Source of the DNA: Cellulosimicrobium arenosum
GTDB taxonomy: Bacteria > Actinomycetota > Actinomycetes > Actinomycetales > Cellulomonadaceae
DNA length: 64,000 nt
Direction of reading: 5' to 3'
Assembly: GCF_014837295.1 (NCBI RefSeq)
Contig: NZ_JACYHB010000001.1
Coordinates: forward strand, 496,001 to 560,000
Positions 43,291 to 52,576 of this stretch are shown here, piece by piece. A program made the translations under genes and the position numbers. Position 1 is the stretch's first letter, and the number at the start of each line of letters is the position of its first letter. The notes under the pieces are model-generated. The model did no database searches and was not told the origin of the DNA. It worked only from the letters and a program-made list of their open reading frames with translations.

Positions 43291-45713
43291 CTAGAGCACC
43301 TCGCGGCGCGTGAGCGACCGGAACGCGACGGCACCCGGCGCGATCGGGAGCCAGAACGTCGCGAGCCGGTACAGCACGACCGCCGCGAGCGCGGTCGTGG
43401 CGTCCAGCCCGACGCCGGTCAGCGACGCGACGAGCACCGCCTCCACCGCGCCGACGCCTCCCGGCACCGGCGCCGCGGTGGCGACGGTCCCGCGGTGAGG
43501 GAGACGAGGGCGACGGCCACGAACGTCGTGTCCCCGCCGAACGCCCGCACCGAGAAGTACAGGCACACGGCGTAGCCGAGCGGGAGCAGGACGACTCCGC
43601 CGAGGAGCGCCACCATCTTCGCCGGGCTCGACACGACGTCGTGCATCGCGGTGACGGACGACCGGACCGCCGGCACGACGGTCCGGCGGACGAGCCGGCG
43701 CACGGCCGGCAGGAGGAGCACGACGCCGACGACCACGACGAGGCCCGCACCGACGATCGCCAGCGTTCGGCCCGACGGGAGGCTGTCGAGCTCGCGGGTC
43801 AGCGCGTCGGTGCTGCCGGCCCACAGCGCGAAGGTCACGAGCAGGGTGAGGTGCACGCACAGCACGGCCGCTTCCTTGGCGGCCGACGCGGACACCGCGA
43901 CCGGTGTGGCGAACCCGCGTCGCTGCAGGTACCGGACGTTGAGGCCGACCTGTCCGACACCGGGCGGGGCGAACGTCGCCACGAAGGACGCCGCCAGCGC
44001 GACGGCAGAGGCCTGCCCCACGGGTACCCGTCCGGGCGTCCCCCCTGCCAGTCCGAGCGCGGCACCCAGATAGGTGGCGGCGGAGGCGAGGAGGACCGGG
44101 ATCAGCCAGACCGGGTCCACGTCACGGACGGCGTCGACGAGGCTCGGGAGGTCCGCGAGCTGGGGCGCGAGGAGGTAGACGGCCACGACCAGCATGGCTG
44201 CCGCCACCAGGGTCCGTGGCTTGAATCGTTCGATCTTCTCGTAGGCGGGTCGTGCCACCCCGGTCGCGCGGCACGTCTCGGCGGCCACGGTCTCCAGCGT
44301 GGTCCCGGTCTTCTTGAGCAGCGCCCGGGTCGCCGCGGTGAGCGCGGCGGGCACCAGCCGCCCCACCGCAGCCGCGAGCGGAGCAGGGCCGAGGACGGCC
44401 TGTGCGGCGGTGACCGCACGCCCTGGTCCGACGACCGCGCTCGTCGCGGCAAGCAGCTCGGCGACGTCCCCCGCGAGCACGGCGTCCGGCGCGCCGGGCT
44501 CGACGTGCTCGAGGTCGGTCACCCACACCGTGCCGTCCGGTGCGAGGAGGAGATGGCGCAGCGTGAGCTCCCGGTGCGCCACCCGCGCCTCGCGCAGGCG
44601 CGCGACCTCGACCCAGGCCGCGCGGAGCACGTCGTCGGTCAGCTCCGCCGGGTCGACGGCGTCCAGCGGGCGACCGTCGACCAGGTCGCAGGCCAGCAGC
44701 GCCTCTCCCTCGGGTGCGCGCACCACGGCACGGACCGCGGGCACGTGCGCGTCGTGCGTCGAGGCGAGCAGGCGCAGCAGCGCCTCGAGCGCCACCGCAC
44801 GCGTCGGGGACGCCGAACCCTCCTCGTCGACCCCGGTGCGCAGCCGCAGCCGGCGGTAGGCGAGACCGACCCGCTCGCGCTGCCAGGACCGGCGGTCCGT
44901 CACCGTGACGACGACGGGCCCACCGGGCGTCCGCGCCTCGAAGGTGCCGTGGTGGGCGCCCGCGGCGGGAGCACGCACGTCGGTGACCTGGAGCCCGCCC
45001 GCCCCCAGCGCGACGCGCACGCCTTCCGCGGTCAGCTCGCGGCGCGTGCGACCGACGGCCACGGTGACGAGCAGCCCGACCAGTCCACCGACGCCGACGG
45101 CGAGCACGGCGTCGAGGGGACCCGACGGCCGCAGGATCGCATCCAGGACGACGAGCAGGGCGACGAGCGACCACCAGGCCCTGGCCCAGCTCCGGGCCGG
45201 GCGCAGCGCCGCGAGCACCGCCGCGAGCCCCGCGACCGAGCCGAGGCCCGGACCGACGTCGCCCAGGTCTGGGTAGAGGTTCCCGACGTCGGGCGCCGCG
45301 TGCCGGGAGAGCACGGCCCCGTGCACGAGGGAGAAGGCCGCGAGGGCGGCGACGATCGCCAGCGCCCCGGTGAGGAGCAGCCGCACCCGGCCTCGGACCG
45401 CGAGGACCACCGGGGTCACCACCGCGCTGACCAGAACGACGGACTCGGCCACGAGGGCCAGCACGAGCGAGACCAGGGACGGCACGTGACCGGCGACCTC
45501 GCGCGCGTCGAGCGCGATGCCGACCGACGTGCGGTCCGCGACGGCGGACAGCAGCAGGCCCAGCAGGACCGTGCCAGCCAGCACGAGGACGGTGCGCAGG
45601 TCGCCGACGTCGACCCGGACGACGACGTCCCGGTACTCGGGCGCCCCACGGTCGTCGCGACCGGGCACGACGTCGGATACGTCGCCCTCGGTCGCGGTGC
45701 GCTCCGACGTCAT
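43291..45713 (-). pseudogene. Frameshifted lysylphosphatidylglycerol-synthase-TM/flippase-like protein with a degenerate kinase domain
   Basis: Starts at ATG 45713. An N-terminal membrane section (residues about 35-220) is followed by a kinase-like region (about 230-470) with AHRELTLRHLLLAPDGTVWVTDLEH (HRD is H380-R-E, the Asn is His387, DFG is D400-L-E), so it is probably inactive. Then an LPG_synthase_TM section (from about 490: FKPRTLVAAAMLVVAVYLL, FAPPGVGQVGLNVRYLQRRGFA). Near 43490 the frame breaks: in the N-terminal frame it ends at 43419 with AGPSPPRRR, while the family end (GTVATAAPVPGGVGAVEAVL, LATFWLPIAPGAVAFRSL) continues in another frame to 43291. A one-base deletion would explain it. 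Either a real lesion or a sequencing error. Confidence 0.75.
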
Positions 45714-45852
45714 GGCAGACACCCTCACACCGATGACCGGGGCGAGCACGCGTAGCACGTGGTCCGGCCCAGGCCGGTGGTCCAGCAGGGGCCGCGTCGC
45801 GGAGGCCGGCAAGGAGGCTGGCGGAGATGTCCGCCACGCTCGGGAGACGGAC

Positions 45853-45884
45853 GAGGCCGTTCCCGCTGCTGCGGAAACGGCCTC
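45853..45884 (-). terminator. Hairpin terminator after tRNA-Val(CAC)
   Basis: Arms 45853-45866 and 45871-45884 match except one base, with a TGCT loop. It lies 20 nt after the tRNA (minus strand). No T-tract follows. Confidence 0.5.
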
Positions 45885-45904
45885 CTACCTGCGGTGATGC
45901 TCGG

Positions 45905-45976
45905 TGGGCGATACTGGGTTCGAACCAGTGACCTCTTCGGTGTGAACGAAGCGCGCTACCACTGCGCCAATCGCCC
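45905..45976 (-). tRNA. tRNA-Val(CAC)
   Basis: 72 nt on the minus strand. Acceptor GGGCGAT pairs with ATCGCCC. Anticodon stem CTTCG/CGAAG carries loop TTCACAC with anticodon CAC. T-arm is GGTTCGAACC type. No encoded CCA (ACCG follows). It shares acceptor and D-arm sequence with the Val(GAC) genes at 48429 and 48876. Confidence 0.95.
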
Positions 45977-46072
45977 GAGTGCGTGGACGATACTAGCCTG
46001 AACCGGACCGGAACGAGAAACCCGCGCGCTCTCGCGCCTCCGGCGGCCCGACGTGGTCGTCGACGGCCCGGC

Positions 46073-46990
46073 TCACGGGTCCAGGCGCTCCCGGCGGTGG
46101 CGCTCGAACAGCTCGCGCGCGGCGAGCGAGACAGTCCCGGCCTGGAGGGCGACGCCGTCGAGCCAGGTCACGGGTTGGACGTTGCGCACGGACCCGGTGA
46201 GCAGGAGGTTCGCGCGACCCTCGGTCACCTCGTCGAGCACGCCGAACGGCAGCTCTCCGGGGCGCGCCTCGCGCACGGGCAGGCCCTCCTCGTCCGCCCA
46301 CTCCAGCAGCAGCTCGCGCGTGATGCCGGCGAGGCACCCGGACGACAGGAGCGGCGTGACGAGCTCGTCGGCGCGCTCGACGAACACGTTGGCGCCGGTC
46401 CCCTCGCACAGCTCGCCCGCGGTGTTCGCGAGGAGGGCCTCGTCGCCGTCCTTCGCCACGGCGTCGGCGAGCGCGACGACGTTCTCGGCGTACGACGTCG
46501 TCTTGAGCCCGGCGACGGCCGAGCGCTCGTTGCGCGTCCACGGGGACCGCACGGCGCGTCCGTGCGCCACGATCTTCGCCGGTCCCGCCGCGACGACCAC
46601 GGTCTGCGCGCCGGGCGTCCGGCCGGACCCGAGCGGCCCGATGCCCGCCGTGACGGTGATCCGCAGGCGGCCGACCTCTCCGCCCCCGGCGTCGGCCCGG
46701 GTGCGCGCCTCCGCGAGGACCTGCGCGACGCCGTCGCGCACGAGCACCTCGTCCGGCGCCTCGAGTCCTAGGCCGGCCGCCGACCGCGCGAGCCGGCGCA
46801 GGTGGCGGGTGAGCGCGAACGCGTGGTCGTCGAAGACGGCGCAGGTCTCGAACACGCCGTCCCCGACGGTGATCCCGTGGTCGACGGCGCTGAGGCTCGC
46901 GTCGCCCGGCCCGACGAGGCGGCCGTCCGCCCACACGACGAGGTTCTCGGGCGGCGCGGCGTGCTCGGAGCCCGCACTCGGTTCGCTCAT
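46073..46990 (-). CDS. pabC: Aminodeoxychorismate lyase (4-amino-4-deoxychorismate lyase)
   Basis: A 305-aa fold-type IV PLP enzyme that releases pyruvate to form p-aminobenzoate for folate. Seen: WADGRLVGPGDASLSAVDHGITVGDGVFETCAVFDDHAF, AGLKTTSYAENVVALADAVAKDGDEALLANTAGELCEGTGANVFV (family Lys and Glu region), LLSSGCLAGITRELLLEWA. ATG 46990 overlaps the pabB stop by 4 nt. Function as ADC lyase rather than branched-chain or D-amino acid transaminase is supported by pabB. Confidence 0.9.
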   Translation of the reverse strand: MSEPSAGSEHAAPPENLVVWADGRLVGPGDASLSAVDHGITVGDGVFETCAVFDDHAFALTRHLRRLARSAAGLGLEAPDEVLVRDGVAQVLAEARTRADAGGGEVGRLRITVTAGIGPLGSGRTPGAQTVVVAAGPAKIVAHGRAVRSPWTRNERSAVAGLKTTSYAENVVALADAVAKDGDEALLANTAGELCEGTGANVFVERADELVTPLLSSGCLAGITRELLLEWADEEGLPVREARPGELPFGVLDEVTEGRANLLLTGSVRNVQPVTWLDGVALQAGTVSLAARELFERHRRERLDP

Positions 46991-48081
46991 GGGTCCAGTC
47001 TGCCCGACGCCAGCCCGACGAGCCGGTGCGCCTTGAGCTCGGTCTCCTCCCACTCGCGCGCGGGCTCGCTCCCCCACGTGATCCCCGCGCCGGTGCCGAA
47101 CCGCAGGACGCCGTCCGACCACCAGAACGTCCGGATCCCGACGGCGAGCTCTGCCTCGTCCCCGTCGACCCACCCGATCGCCCCGCAGTACGGGCCACGC
47201 GGGGCGGTCTCCAGCGCGGAGATGATCTGCAGCGCGGACGACTTGGGCGCGCCCGAGACCGAGGCCGGTGGGAACGTCGCACCCAGCAGGCGCGCCCAGC
47301 GGTCCGGTGCGGCGAGGACGTCGGGCAGCACCCGACCGGCGACGCGGCTGACCAGGTGCACCAGACCGGGGTGCTCCTCGACCGCGAGGAGGTCGGTGAC
47401 CTCGACCGTCCCGGGTATGCACACCCGCTGCAGGTCGTTGCGCACGAGGTCGGTGATCATGACGTTCTCCGCACGGTCCTTCGCGCCCAGACCGGCCGCG
47501 TCGAGAGACGTGCCCTTGATCGGGCCGGACGTGAGGACCCCGCCCTCCAGCCGCACGAACAGCTCGGGTGACGCGCTGACCACCCACACGGGGTCGACCC
47601 CGGTGCCCGCGGGCACGTGCAGCACGCCCGCGTGGGGCGCGGGGTTTCCGCTGGCCAGACGCCGCGCGAGCGCCGGCGCGTCGGGCTCGCTCCCGGGAGG
47701 GTCGAGCGGGGCGGACAGGACGCGGCAGACGTTGGCCTGGTAGACGTCCCCCTCGTGCACGCGGGCCCGGACCTCGCGGACCGCGGCCTCGTAGGCGGAC
47801 CGGTCGAGCGAGCTCGACCACGCGTCGGGCGACGGGCCCTGCCAGCCCGCGGGGCCGTCGTCGGGCGGCTCGGAGACGTCCACCCGCTCCTCGAACCGCC
47901 ACGCCCGCGCCCGCCCCCCGCGCGCAGGGTCGTCGAAGTCGACGACGACGAACCAGGGCCCGTCGCCGACGAGCCGTTCCGGCTCGCGGTACAGGTCGAC
48001 GCACTCGACGGCTCCACGGGCGGCGCGACCGCCGAACCGGGCCACTCCGGGGCGCGATCGCGTCGTTCCTGGTCGGGGCAC
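46987..48081 (-). CDS. pabB: Aminodeoxychorismate synthase component I
   Basis: A 364-aa chorismate-utilising enzyme. Signature: PIKGTSLDAAGLGAKDRAENVMITDLVRNDLQRVC, ATFPPASVSGAPKSSALQIISALE, GAGITWGSEPAREWEETELKAHRL. It converts chorismate with ammonia to aminodeoxychorismate; no glutaminase (pabA) is in the window. Shorter than PabB of E. coli but normal for this actinobacterial type. GTG 48081 lies 6 nt after TAGCGT (48093-48088), suggesting a leaderless mRNA. Confidence 0.92.
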   Translation of the reverse strand: MPRPGTTRSRPGVARFGGRAARGAVECVDLYREPERLVGDGPWFVVVDFDDPARGGRARAWRFEERVDVSEPPDDGPAGWQGPSPDAWSSSLDRSAYEAAVREVRARVHEGDVYQANVCRVLSAPLDPPGSEPDAPALARRLASGNPAPHAGVLHVPAGTGVDPVWVVSASPELFVRLEGGVLTSGPIKGTSLDAAGLGAKDRAENVMITDLVRNDLQRVCIPGTVEVTDLLAVEEHPGLVHLVSRVAGRVLPDVLAAPDRWARLLGATFPPASVSGAPKSSALQIISALETAPRGPYCGAIGWVDGDEAELAVGIRTFWWSDGVLRFGTGAGITWGSEPAREWEETELKAHRLVGLASGRLDP

Positions 48082-48137
48082 GGCTCCACGCTACCGACCC
48101 GGCGCACGCCGGTTGGACGGCGGGCGCGACCGTCGGC

Positions 48138-48143
48138 TAATGT
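48138..48143 (+). promoter_or_regulatory. -10 of the first tRNA triplet
   Basis: TAATGT (48138-48143) with TTGGAC at 48113-48118 (19-bp spacer) lies about 70 nt before tRNA-Gly. The downstream leader shares a motif (ACGCGCCGG, then ACGCCGGGG) with the second copy. Confidence 0.5.
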
Positions 48144-48212
48144 CTGGGACGCGCCGGAACGCCGGGGACACCACGAATGCGCATTCGGGGGTCCACGACG
48201 AGTCCTGGTCGC

Positions 48213-48285
48213 GCGGATGTAGCTCAGCTGGTAGAGCATCACCTTGCCAAGGTGAGGGTCGCGGGTTCGAATCCCGTCATCCGCT
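48213..48285 (+). tRNA. tRNA-Gly(GCC), first copy
   Basis: 73 nt. Acceptor GCGGATG pairs with CATCCGC; anticodon stem TCACC/GGTGA with loop TTGCCAA, anticodon GCC; T-arm GGGTTCGAATCCC. No CCA encoded. Confidence 0.97.
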
Positions 48286-48332
48286 CGGAGCCGTACTCTG
48301 GTGGATCCTCGGACCCACCACGGTCCGGTCGC

Positions 48333-48403
48333 GGTGGAGTGGCCGAGAGGCGAGGCAGCGGCCTGCAAAGCCGTATACGTGGGTTCGAATCCCATCTCCA
48401 CCT
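48333..48403 (+). tRNA. tRNA-Cys(GCA), first copy
   Basis: 71 nt. Acceptor GGTGGAG/CTCCACC; anticodon loop CTGCAAA with anticodon GCA; T-arm GGGTTCGAATCCC. One base in the D-loop differs from the second copy (GAGAGGC versus GAGTGGC). Confidence 0.97.
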
Positions 48404-48428
48404 CGCGAGCAGCATCAGCACCACCCTC

Positions 48429-48500
48429 GGGCGATTGGCGCAGCGGTAGCGCGCTTCCCTGACACGGAAGAGGTCACTGGTTCGATCCCAGTATCGCCCA
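48429..48500 (+). tRNA. tRNA-Val(GAC), first copy
   Basis: 72 nt. Acceptor GGGCGAT/ATCGCCC; stem CTTCC/GGAAG with loop CTGACAC, anticodon GAC. The CCA end is encoded at 48501-48503. A strong terminator follows. Confidence 0.97.
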
Positions 48501-48510
48501 CCAGCACTGA

Positions 48511-48550
48511 GCGAGAGGCCGCCCCGGAGCACTCCGGGGCGGCCTCTCGC
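48511..48550 (+). terminator. Terminator of the first tRNA triplet
   Basis: Perfect 18-nt arms (48511-48528 and 48533-48550) with loop GCAC, directly after tRNA-Val. No T-tract is present, as is usual in this genome. Confidence 0.8.
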
Positions 48551-48588
48551 GCTCCCGGACGCATGCCCGGTCCGCACCGGAAGTCGGC

Positions 48589-48594
48589 TAGTAT
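48589..48594 (+). promoter_or_regulatory. -10 of the second tRNA triplet
   Basis: TAGTAT (48589-48594) lies about 60 nt before the second tRNA-Gly. No -35 is obvious. Its own promoter after a terminator suggests independent transcription. Confidence 0.45.
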
Positions 48595-48656
48595 GTTCCA
48601 CGCGCCGGGACGCCGGGGTTCCCGACACACGTCGATCGAGCCTCAGTGCTGGCCGC

Positions 48657-48729
48657 GCGGATGTAGCTCAGCTGGTAGAGCATCACCTTGCCAAGGTGAG
48701 GGTCGCGGGTTCGAATCCCGTCATCCGCT
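48657..48729 (+). tRNA. tRNA-Gly(GCC), second copy
   Basis: Sequence identical to the first tRNA-Gly (48213-48285), 73 nt, anticodon GCC. Confidence 0.97.
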
Positions 48730-48783
48730 CGAAGATCTCGCCCCGGCCGTCTCCTGCGGGAGCGGTCAGGGCGACGGTCTCGT

Positions 48784-48854
48784 GGTGGAGTGGCCGAGTG
48801 GCGAGGCAGCGGCCTGCAAAGCCGTATACGTGGGTTCGAATCCCATCTCCACCT
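48784..48854 (+). tRNA. tRNA-Cys(GCA), second copy
   Basis: 71 nt, anticodon GCA, one D-loop base different from the first copy. The Cys-Val spacer (48855-48875) is nearly the same as in copy one but 4 nt shorter. Confidence 0.97.
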
Positions 48855-48875
48855 CGCGAGCAGCATCAGCACCAC

Positions 48876-48947
48876 GGGCGATTGGCGCAGCGGTAGCGCG
48901 CTTCCCTGACACGGAAGAGGTCACTGGTTCGATCCCAGTATCGCCCA
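48876..48947 (+). tRNA. tRNA-Val(GAC), second copy
   Basis: 72 nt, identical to the first tRNA-Val(GAC), with CCA encoded at 48948-48950. Confidence 0.97.
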
Positions 48948-48960
48948 CCAGCACGGCCCG

Positions 48961-48992
48961 AGGCCGCTCCGGACGCCGTCCCGGGGCGGCCT
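48961..48992 (+). terminator. Imperfect hairpin after the second tRNA triplet
   Basis: AGGCCGC and GGCGGCCT arms with inner pairing form an imperfect hairpin just after tRNA-Val, clearly weaker than the first triplet's terminator. Confidence 0.5.
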
Positions 48993-49026
48993 TCGTCGTC
49001 GCCGGCCGGCACGCCGAGCCGTCCGC

Positions 49027-49032
49027 TAGTCT
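49027..49032 (+). promoter_or_regulatory. Leaderless -10 (TAGTCT)
   Basis: TAGTCT ends 7 nt before ATG 49040; no ribosome binding site is present. Confidence 0.6.
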
Positions 49033-49039
49033 CCCCGGC

Positions 49040-49978
49040 ATGGCCGACGAACGACCCGCCGAGGGCACCGCGACCGACGTCCCCACCGACGACGGGACAG
49101 ACGTCCTTCCCCTGGGCCGCGCGCCCCGGCCCTCGACCGGCCCGGAGCTGGCCGTGCGTCTGCGCGACGCGTTCGTCGAGCACGCCCATCCCGACGTCGC
49201 GCACGTCGAGCGGCTGCGCGTGCACGCGACGGTGGACGGTCCGGACGTCCCTGCGCTCGACGTCGACCTCTCCGGGCTGGTCGTGCGGACCACGTCCGGC
49301 GGCGGCCGGCCCACCGAGACGACGCTCCCGCCCGTGCCCGTGGGTGACCTCATCGATCCCGCCGCCCGGCGCGAGGACGGCACGCTCCGCCACCTGCGCA
49401 TCGAGGCGCACCCCGTCACGGTCGAGGGCGTCCCCGTGGATGTCGTGGTCGACGCCGACGACGTCCGGTTCCGCTGGGTCGAGGGCGCGGACGGGTCGCT
49501 CGGCGTCGAGCTCGTGGACCCCGGGGCGACGGGGTCGGGTGAGCTCGTCCGCGGGTTCGTGCGTGTCACCGCGCCGCAGCGGGACCTGATCGCGGCGGCG
49601 CGCCGGCTGATCGAGAAGACCCTGCAGGAGACCGGCGGGCTCGTGCTCACGTCGTTCGACGTCCAGGTCGACTCCGCCGGTCCGCGTGCCGCCACCGCCG
49701 GCGGCTTCGCGCGCGTGCGCAAGAGGATCCTCTCCGCGAGCATCCGGGCACGGATCGCCGTCGACGTCGACGAGCACCTGGTCCTCACCGTGCGCGAGCT
49801 GAGCCTGACGAGCCGGAACCCGGTCGTGGCCGCGGCCCTGCTCGTGGCGCGAAACCACGTCGACGAGGCGCGCGGCCGGACGGTCGACCTCGCGGCCGAG
49901 CTGCCTCCAGGCCTCCGCCTCGCGGACGTCCGGCTCGACGTCGACGAGTCGGTCGCGATCTCCGCCCGGTTCGCCTGA
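49040..49978 (+). CDS. Protein of unknown function, DUF2993-like lipid-binding fold possible
   Basis: A 312-aa protein without signal peptide or membrane helix. An acidic disordered N-terminus (about 1-35) is followed by alternating beta segments: VERLRVHATVDGPDVPALDVDLSGLVV, LRHLRIEAHPVTVEGVPVDVVVDADDVRFRWVEG, and RIAVDVDEHLVLTVRELSLTSRNPVVAAALLVAR. The last resembles the end of DUF2993/LmeA-like lipid-binding proteins, which normally have a signal peptide; here none is seen. Function unknown. It converges on hrpB with a 3-nt gap. Confidence 0.75.
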   Translation: MADERPAEGTATDVPTDDGTDVLPLGRAPRPSTGPELAVRLRDAFVEHAHPDVAHVERLRVHATVDGPDVPALDVDLSGLVVRTTSGGGRPTETTLPPVPVGDLIDPAARREDGTLRHLRIEAHPVTVEGVPVDVVVDADDVRFRWVEGADGSLGVELVDPGATGSGELVRGFVRVTAPQRDLIAAARRLIEKTLQETGGLVLTSFDVQVDSAGPRAATAGGFARVRKRILSASIRARIAVDVDEHLVLTVRELSLTSRNPVVAAALLVARNHVDEARGRTVDLAAELPPGLRLADVRLDVDESVAISARFA

Positions 49979-49981
49979 CCG

Positions 49982-52516
49982 TCAGTCGCGACGCCGCGGC
50001 CTCGGCGTGCCCCGCAGCGGCTCGGCCGTCGTGGGGTCCTGCGGCCACGCGTGCTTGGGGTACCGGCCGCGCAGCTCCGCGCGCACCTGCGGGTAGCCCT
50101 GCACCCAGAACGACGCCAGGTCGGCGGTGACCGCGGCCGGACGACCGGCCGGCGAGAGCAGGTGGAGCAGCACCGGGACGCGCCCGTCCGCGACCCGGGG
50201 CGTGCGGGTCCAGCCGAACGTCTCCTGCAGGCGCACCGCGAGCACCGGCTGGTCCTCGGCGTAGCTCACCGCCACCCGGGACCCGCTCGGGACCTCGAGC
50301 CGCTCAGGCGCGAGCGCGTCGAGCCGCGCGGCCTCGGGCCACGGCAGGAGCCGGCGCAGCGCGCCGGCGAGCTCCACGCCCCGACCCCGCGCGACGGCGG
50401 GCAGGTCGGGTCCCAGCCAGGCGTCGAGACCGTCCAGCAGCGCGCCGTCGCCGACGTCGGGCCACGGCTCCCCCAGCGCGCCGTGCAGGAACCGGAGGCG
50501 GTCGCGCAGCCGGGTCGCGGCGTCGGACCACGCCAGGCTCGCGATCCCGTCCCGGCGCAGCCCGTCGCGCACGGCCGCCGCCACCACGTCCCCGGGCGGT
50601 CCCCGCCACGGTTCGCGCGCGAGCTCGATCGCGCCGAGCGACGTCACCCGGGCGGCGCGCACGCGCCCGCCCGACCACTCCGCGACGCCGGACGTGCGCA
50701 GCTCGGCCACCGCGGCGGCGCGCGCCGTCGCCTCGTCGACCGGTGCGGCGGACCGCACGACGGCGTCGGCCCGGCCCGCCGCGCGGTCCACGTCCGCGAC
50801 CGCGAGCCACGGCGTCCCCTGCAGCGGCGAGCCCGGGGGCAGCCGCGCACCCGCCCCCGAGACCAGCAGGTACGTCTCGCCGCCGGGCCGCAGGCGGGCG
50901 AGGCGGTCCGGGTGCGCGAGCGCGACGACGTGCCCGACGGCGGCGTCGTCCGTCGGTCGCTCCCCCGCGGTGGGCCCCGTCGTCGGTCTCGCGGCCGCTC
51001 CCGCGACGTCGCGCGCGACGCGCTCCAGCCGGTCGCGCTGCGCCGCCCATGCACCGGTGCCGGGCCCGCCGCGGCGCACCGCTCGCAGCGCGGCGGGCAG
51101 GTCCGCGCCCGGTACGCGCACGTCCTCCGACAGCAGCGCCACCACCTCGGCCGCGCGCCGCGGGCCGACCTCGGGGACGGCGTCGAGCAGGGCGCGCGCG
51201 CGACGTGGGTCGGCGGGCACGGCCGCGATGCGGCGTCCGAGCGCCGTGACACCGGCGGGGCCGACGGCGCCCAGCCCGTGCAGCACCGCGCGTGCCGCGG
51301 CGTAGGCGGCCTCCGGCGGCGGGTCCAGGAGCGCCAGCCCGGTGCCGTCGGGACTACCCCAGCACGCGAGCTCGAGCGCGAACCCGGTGAGGTCCGCGGT
51401 GCGGATCTCGGGCTCGGGATGCCGCGCGAGGCGCGCGTGGTCGCCCTCGGACCAGCACCGGTACACGGCCCCCGGCCCCTCGCGCCCGGCACGTCCCGCG
51501 CGCTGCTCCGCTCCCGCCCGGCTGACGGAGACCGTCACCAGGCCCGGCAGCCCGCGGCGCACGTCGGTCCGCGGCTCGCGCGCCAACCCGGCGTCGACGA
51601 CGACCCGCACGCCCGGCACCGTGAGCGACGACTCCGCGACCGCCGTCGAGACCACCACCCGGCGCCGCGGGCCCACCTCGAGCGCGCGGTCCTGCTCGCG
51701 TGGCGGGAGCCGACCGTGCAGCGGACGCACGTCGGCGTCCACGCTGGCGAGACGGCGCGACACGATGTCCACCTCGCGCGCACCCGGGACGAACACCAGG
51801 AGGTCGCCCGCGCGCTCGCCCAGGGCGCGGCGCACGGTCGCGACCACGTGGTCGAGCAACGCCGACGACGTGCCCCGCGCGTCGGTGCGCGCCCCGGGTG
51901 CGGGGCACCACACGACGTCGACGGGATGGAGCCCGCCCTCGACCCGCACCACCGGCACCCGTGGTCCGCCCGCTCCGGTGCTCCCGCCGAGAGCCGTCGC
52001 GGTCCGGTCGGCCTCCACCGTGGCGGACATCGCGACGACCGCGAGGTCGTCGCGCAGGTTCTCGCGCACGTCGGCGAGCAGCGCGAGCGCGAGGTCGTCG
52101 TCCAGGTGCCGCTCGTGCACCTCGTCCAGGACGACCCCGGCCACGCCCGGCAGCTCGGGATCGCGCTGGAGCCTGCGCACGAGCGTGCCCGTCGTGACGA
52201 TCTCCACCCGGGTGCGCCGCGACGTCCGCGACTCTCCCCGCACGGTGTACCCGACGGTGCCGCCGAGCTCCTCGCCGAGCAACGACGCGAGGCGCCGCGC
52301 CGCGGCCCGCGCGGCGATCCGGCGCGGCTGGGTGACGACGACGCGCCCCTCCAGCGCGGCCGCGAGCGCCGGCGGGACGAGCGTCGTCTTGCCCGTGCCG
52401 GGCGGTGCCTGCACGACGACGGCCCCGGCCGCGCGCACGGCCGCGAGCACCTCGTCGAGGTGCTGCCCGACCGGCAGCTCGGGCGGGTCGGCGAGGAGTC
52501 GGGCGAGCGGGTCCAC
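49982..52516 (-). CDS. hrpB: ATP-dependent helicase HrpB
   Basis: An 844-aa DExH helicase. Walker A is APPGTGKTTLVPPAL; DEVH box VLDEVHERHLDDDLALALL; motif III MSATVE; then LVFVPGAREVDIVSRRL, VVVSTAVAESSLTVPGVRVVVDAGLAREPR and QRAGRAGREGPGAVYRCW. The C-terminal HrpB domain ends AVTADLASFWVQGYPQVRAELRGRYPKHAWPQDP, diagnostic of HrpB. The physiological role is poorly known. GTG 52516 is chosen from homologue start and lies 5 nt after a CAGACT-like -10, so possibly leaderless. Confidence 0.93.
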   Translation of the reverse strand: MDPLARLLADPPELPVGQHLDEVLAAVRAAGAVVVQAPPGTGKTTLVPPALAAALEGRVVVTQPRRIAARAAARRLASLLGEELGGTVGYTVRGESRTSRRTRVEIVTTGTLVRRLQRDPELPGVAGVVLDEVHERHLDDDLALALLADVRENLRDDLAVVAMSATVEADRTATALGGSTGAGGPRVPVVRVEGGLHPVDVVWCPAPGARTDARGTSSALLDHVVATVRRALGERAGDLLVFVPGAREVDIVSRRLASVDADVRPLHGRLPPREQDRALEVGPRRRVVVSTAVAESSLTVPGVRVVVDAGLAREPRTDVRRGLPGLVTVSVSRAGAEQRAGRAGREGPGAVYRCWSEGDHARLARHPEPEIRTADLTGFALELACWGSPDGTGLALLDPPPEAAYAAARAVLHGLGAVGPAGVTALGRRIAAVPADPRRARALLDAVPEVGPRRAAEVVALLSEDVRVPGADLPAALRAVRRGGPGTGAWAAQRDRLERVARDVAGAAARPTTGPTAGERPTDDAAVGHVVALAHPDRLARLRPGGETYLLVSGAGARLPPGSPLQGTPWLAVADVDRAAGRADAVVRSAAPVDEATARAAAVAELRTSGVAEWSGGRVRAARVTSLGAIELAREPWRGPPGDVVAAAVRDGLRRDGIASLAWSDAATRLRDRLRFLHGALGEPWPDVGDGALLDGLDAWLGPDLPAVARGRGVELAGALRRLLPWPEAARLDALAPERLEVPSGSRVAVSYAEDQPVLAVRLQETFGWTRTPRVADGRVPVLLHLLSPAGRPAAVTADLASFWVQGYPQVRAELRGRYPKHAWPQDPTTAEPLRGTPRPRRRD

Positions 52517-52564
52517 GGTCGTAGTCTGCCGCGCCGGACCTTCCCGAGGCGGCGCGGCCCGGCG

Positions 52565-52570
52565 TACGGT
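52565..52570 (+). promoter_or_regulatory. Leaderless -10 (TACGGT)
   Basis: TACGGT ends 6 nt before ATG 52577 of the DUF2277 gene. It is divergent from hrpB, which starts at 52516. Confidence 0.5.
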
Positions 52571-52576
52571 CGGAGC

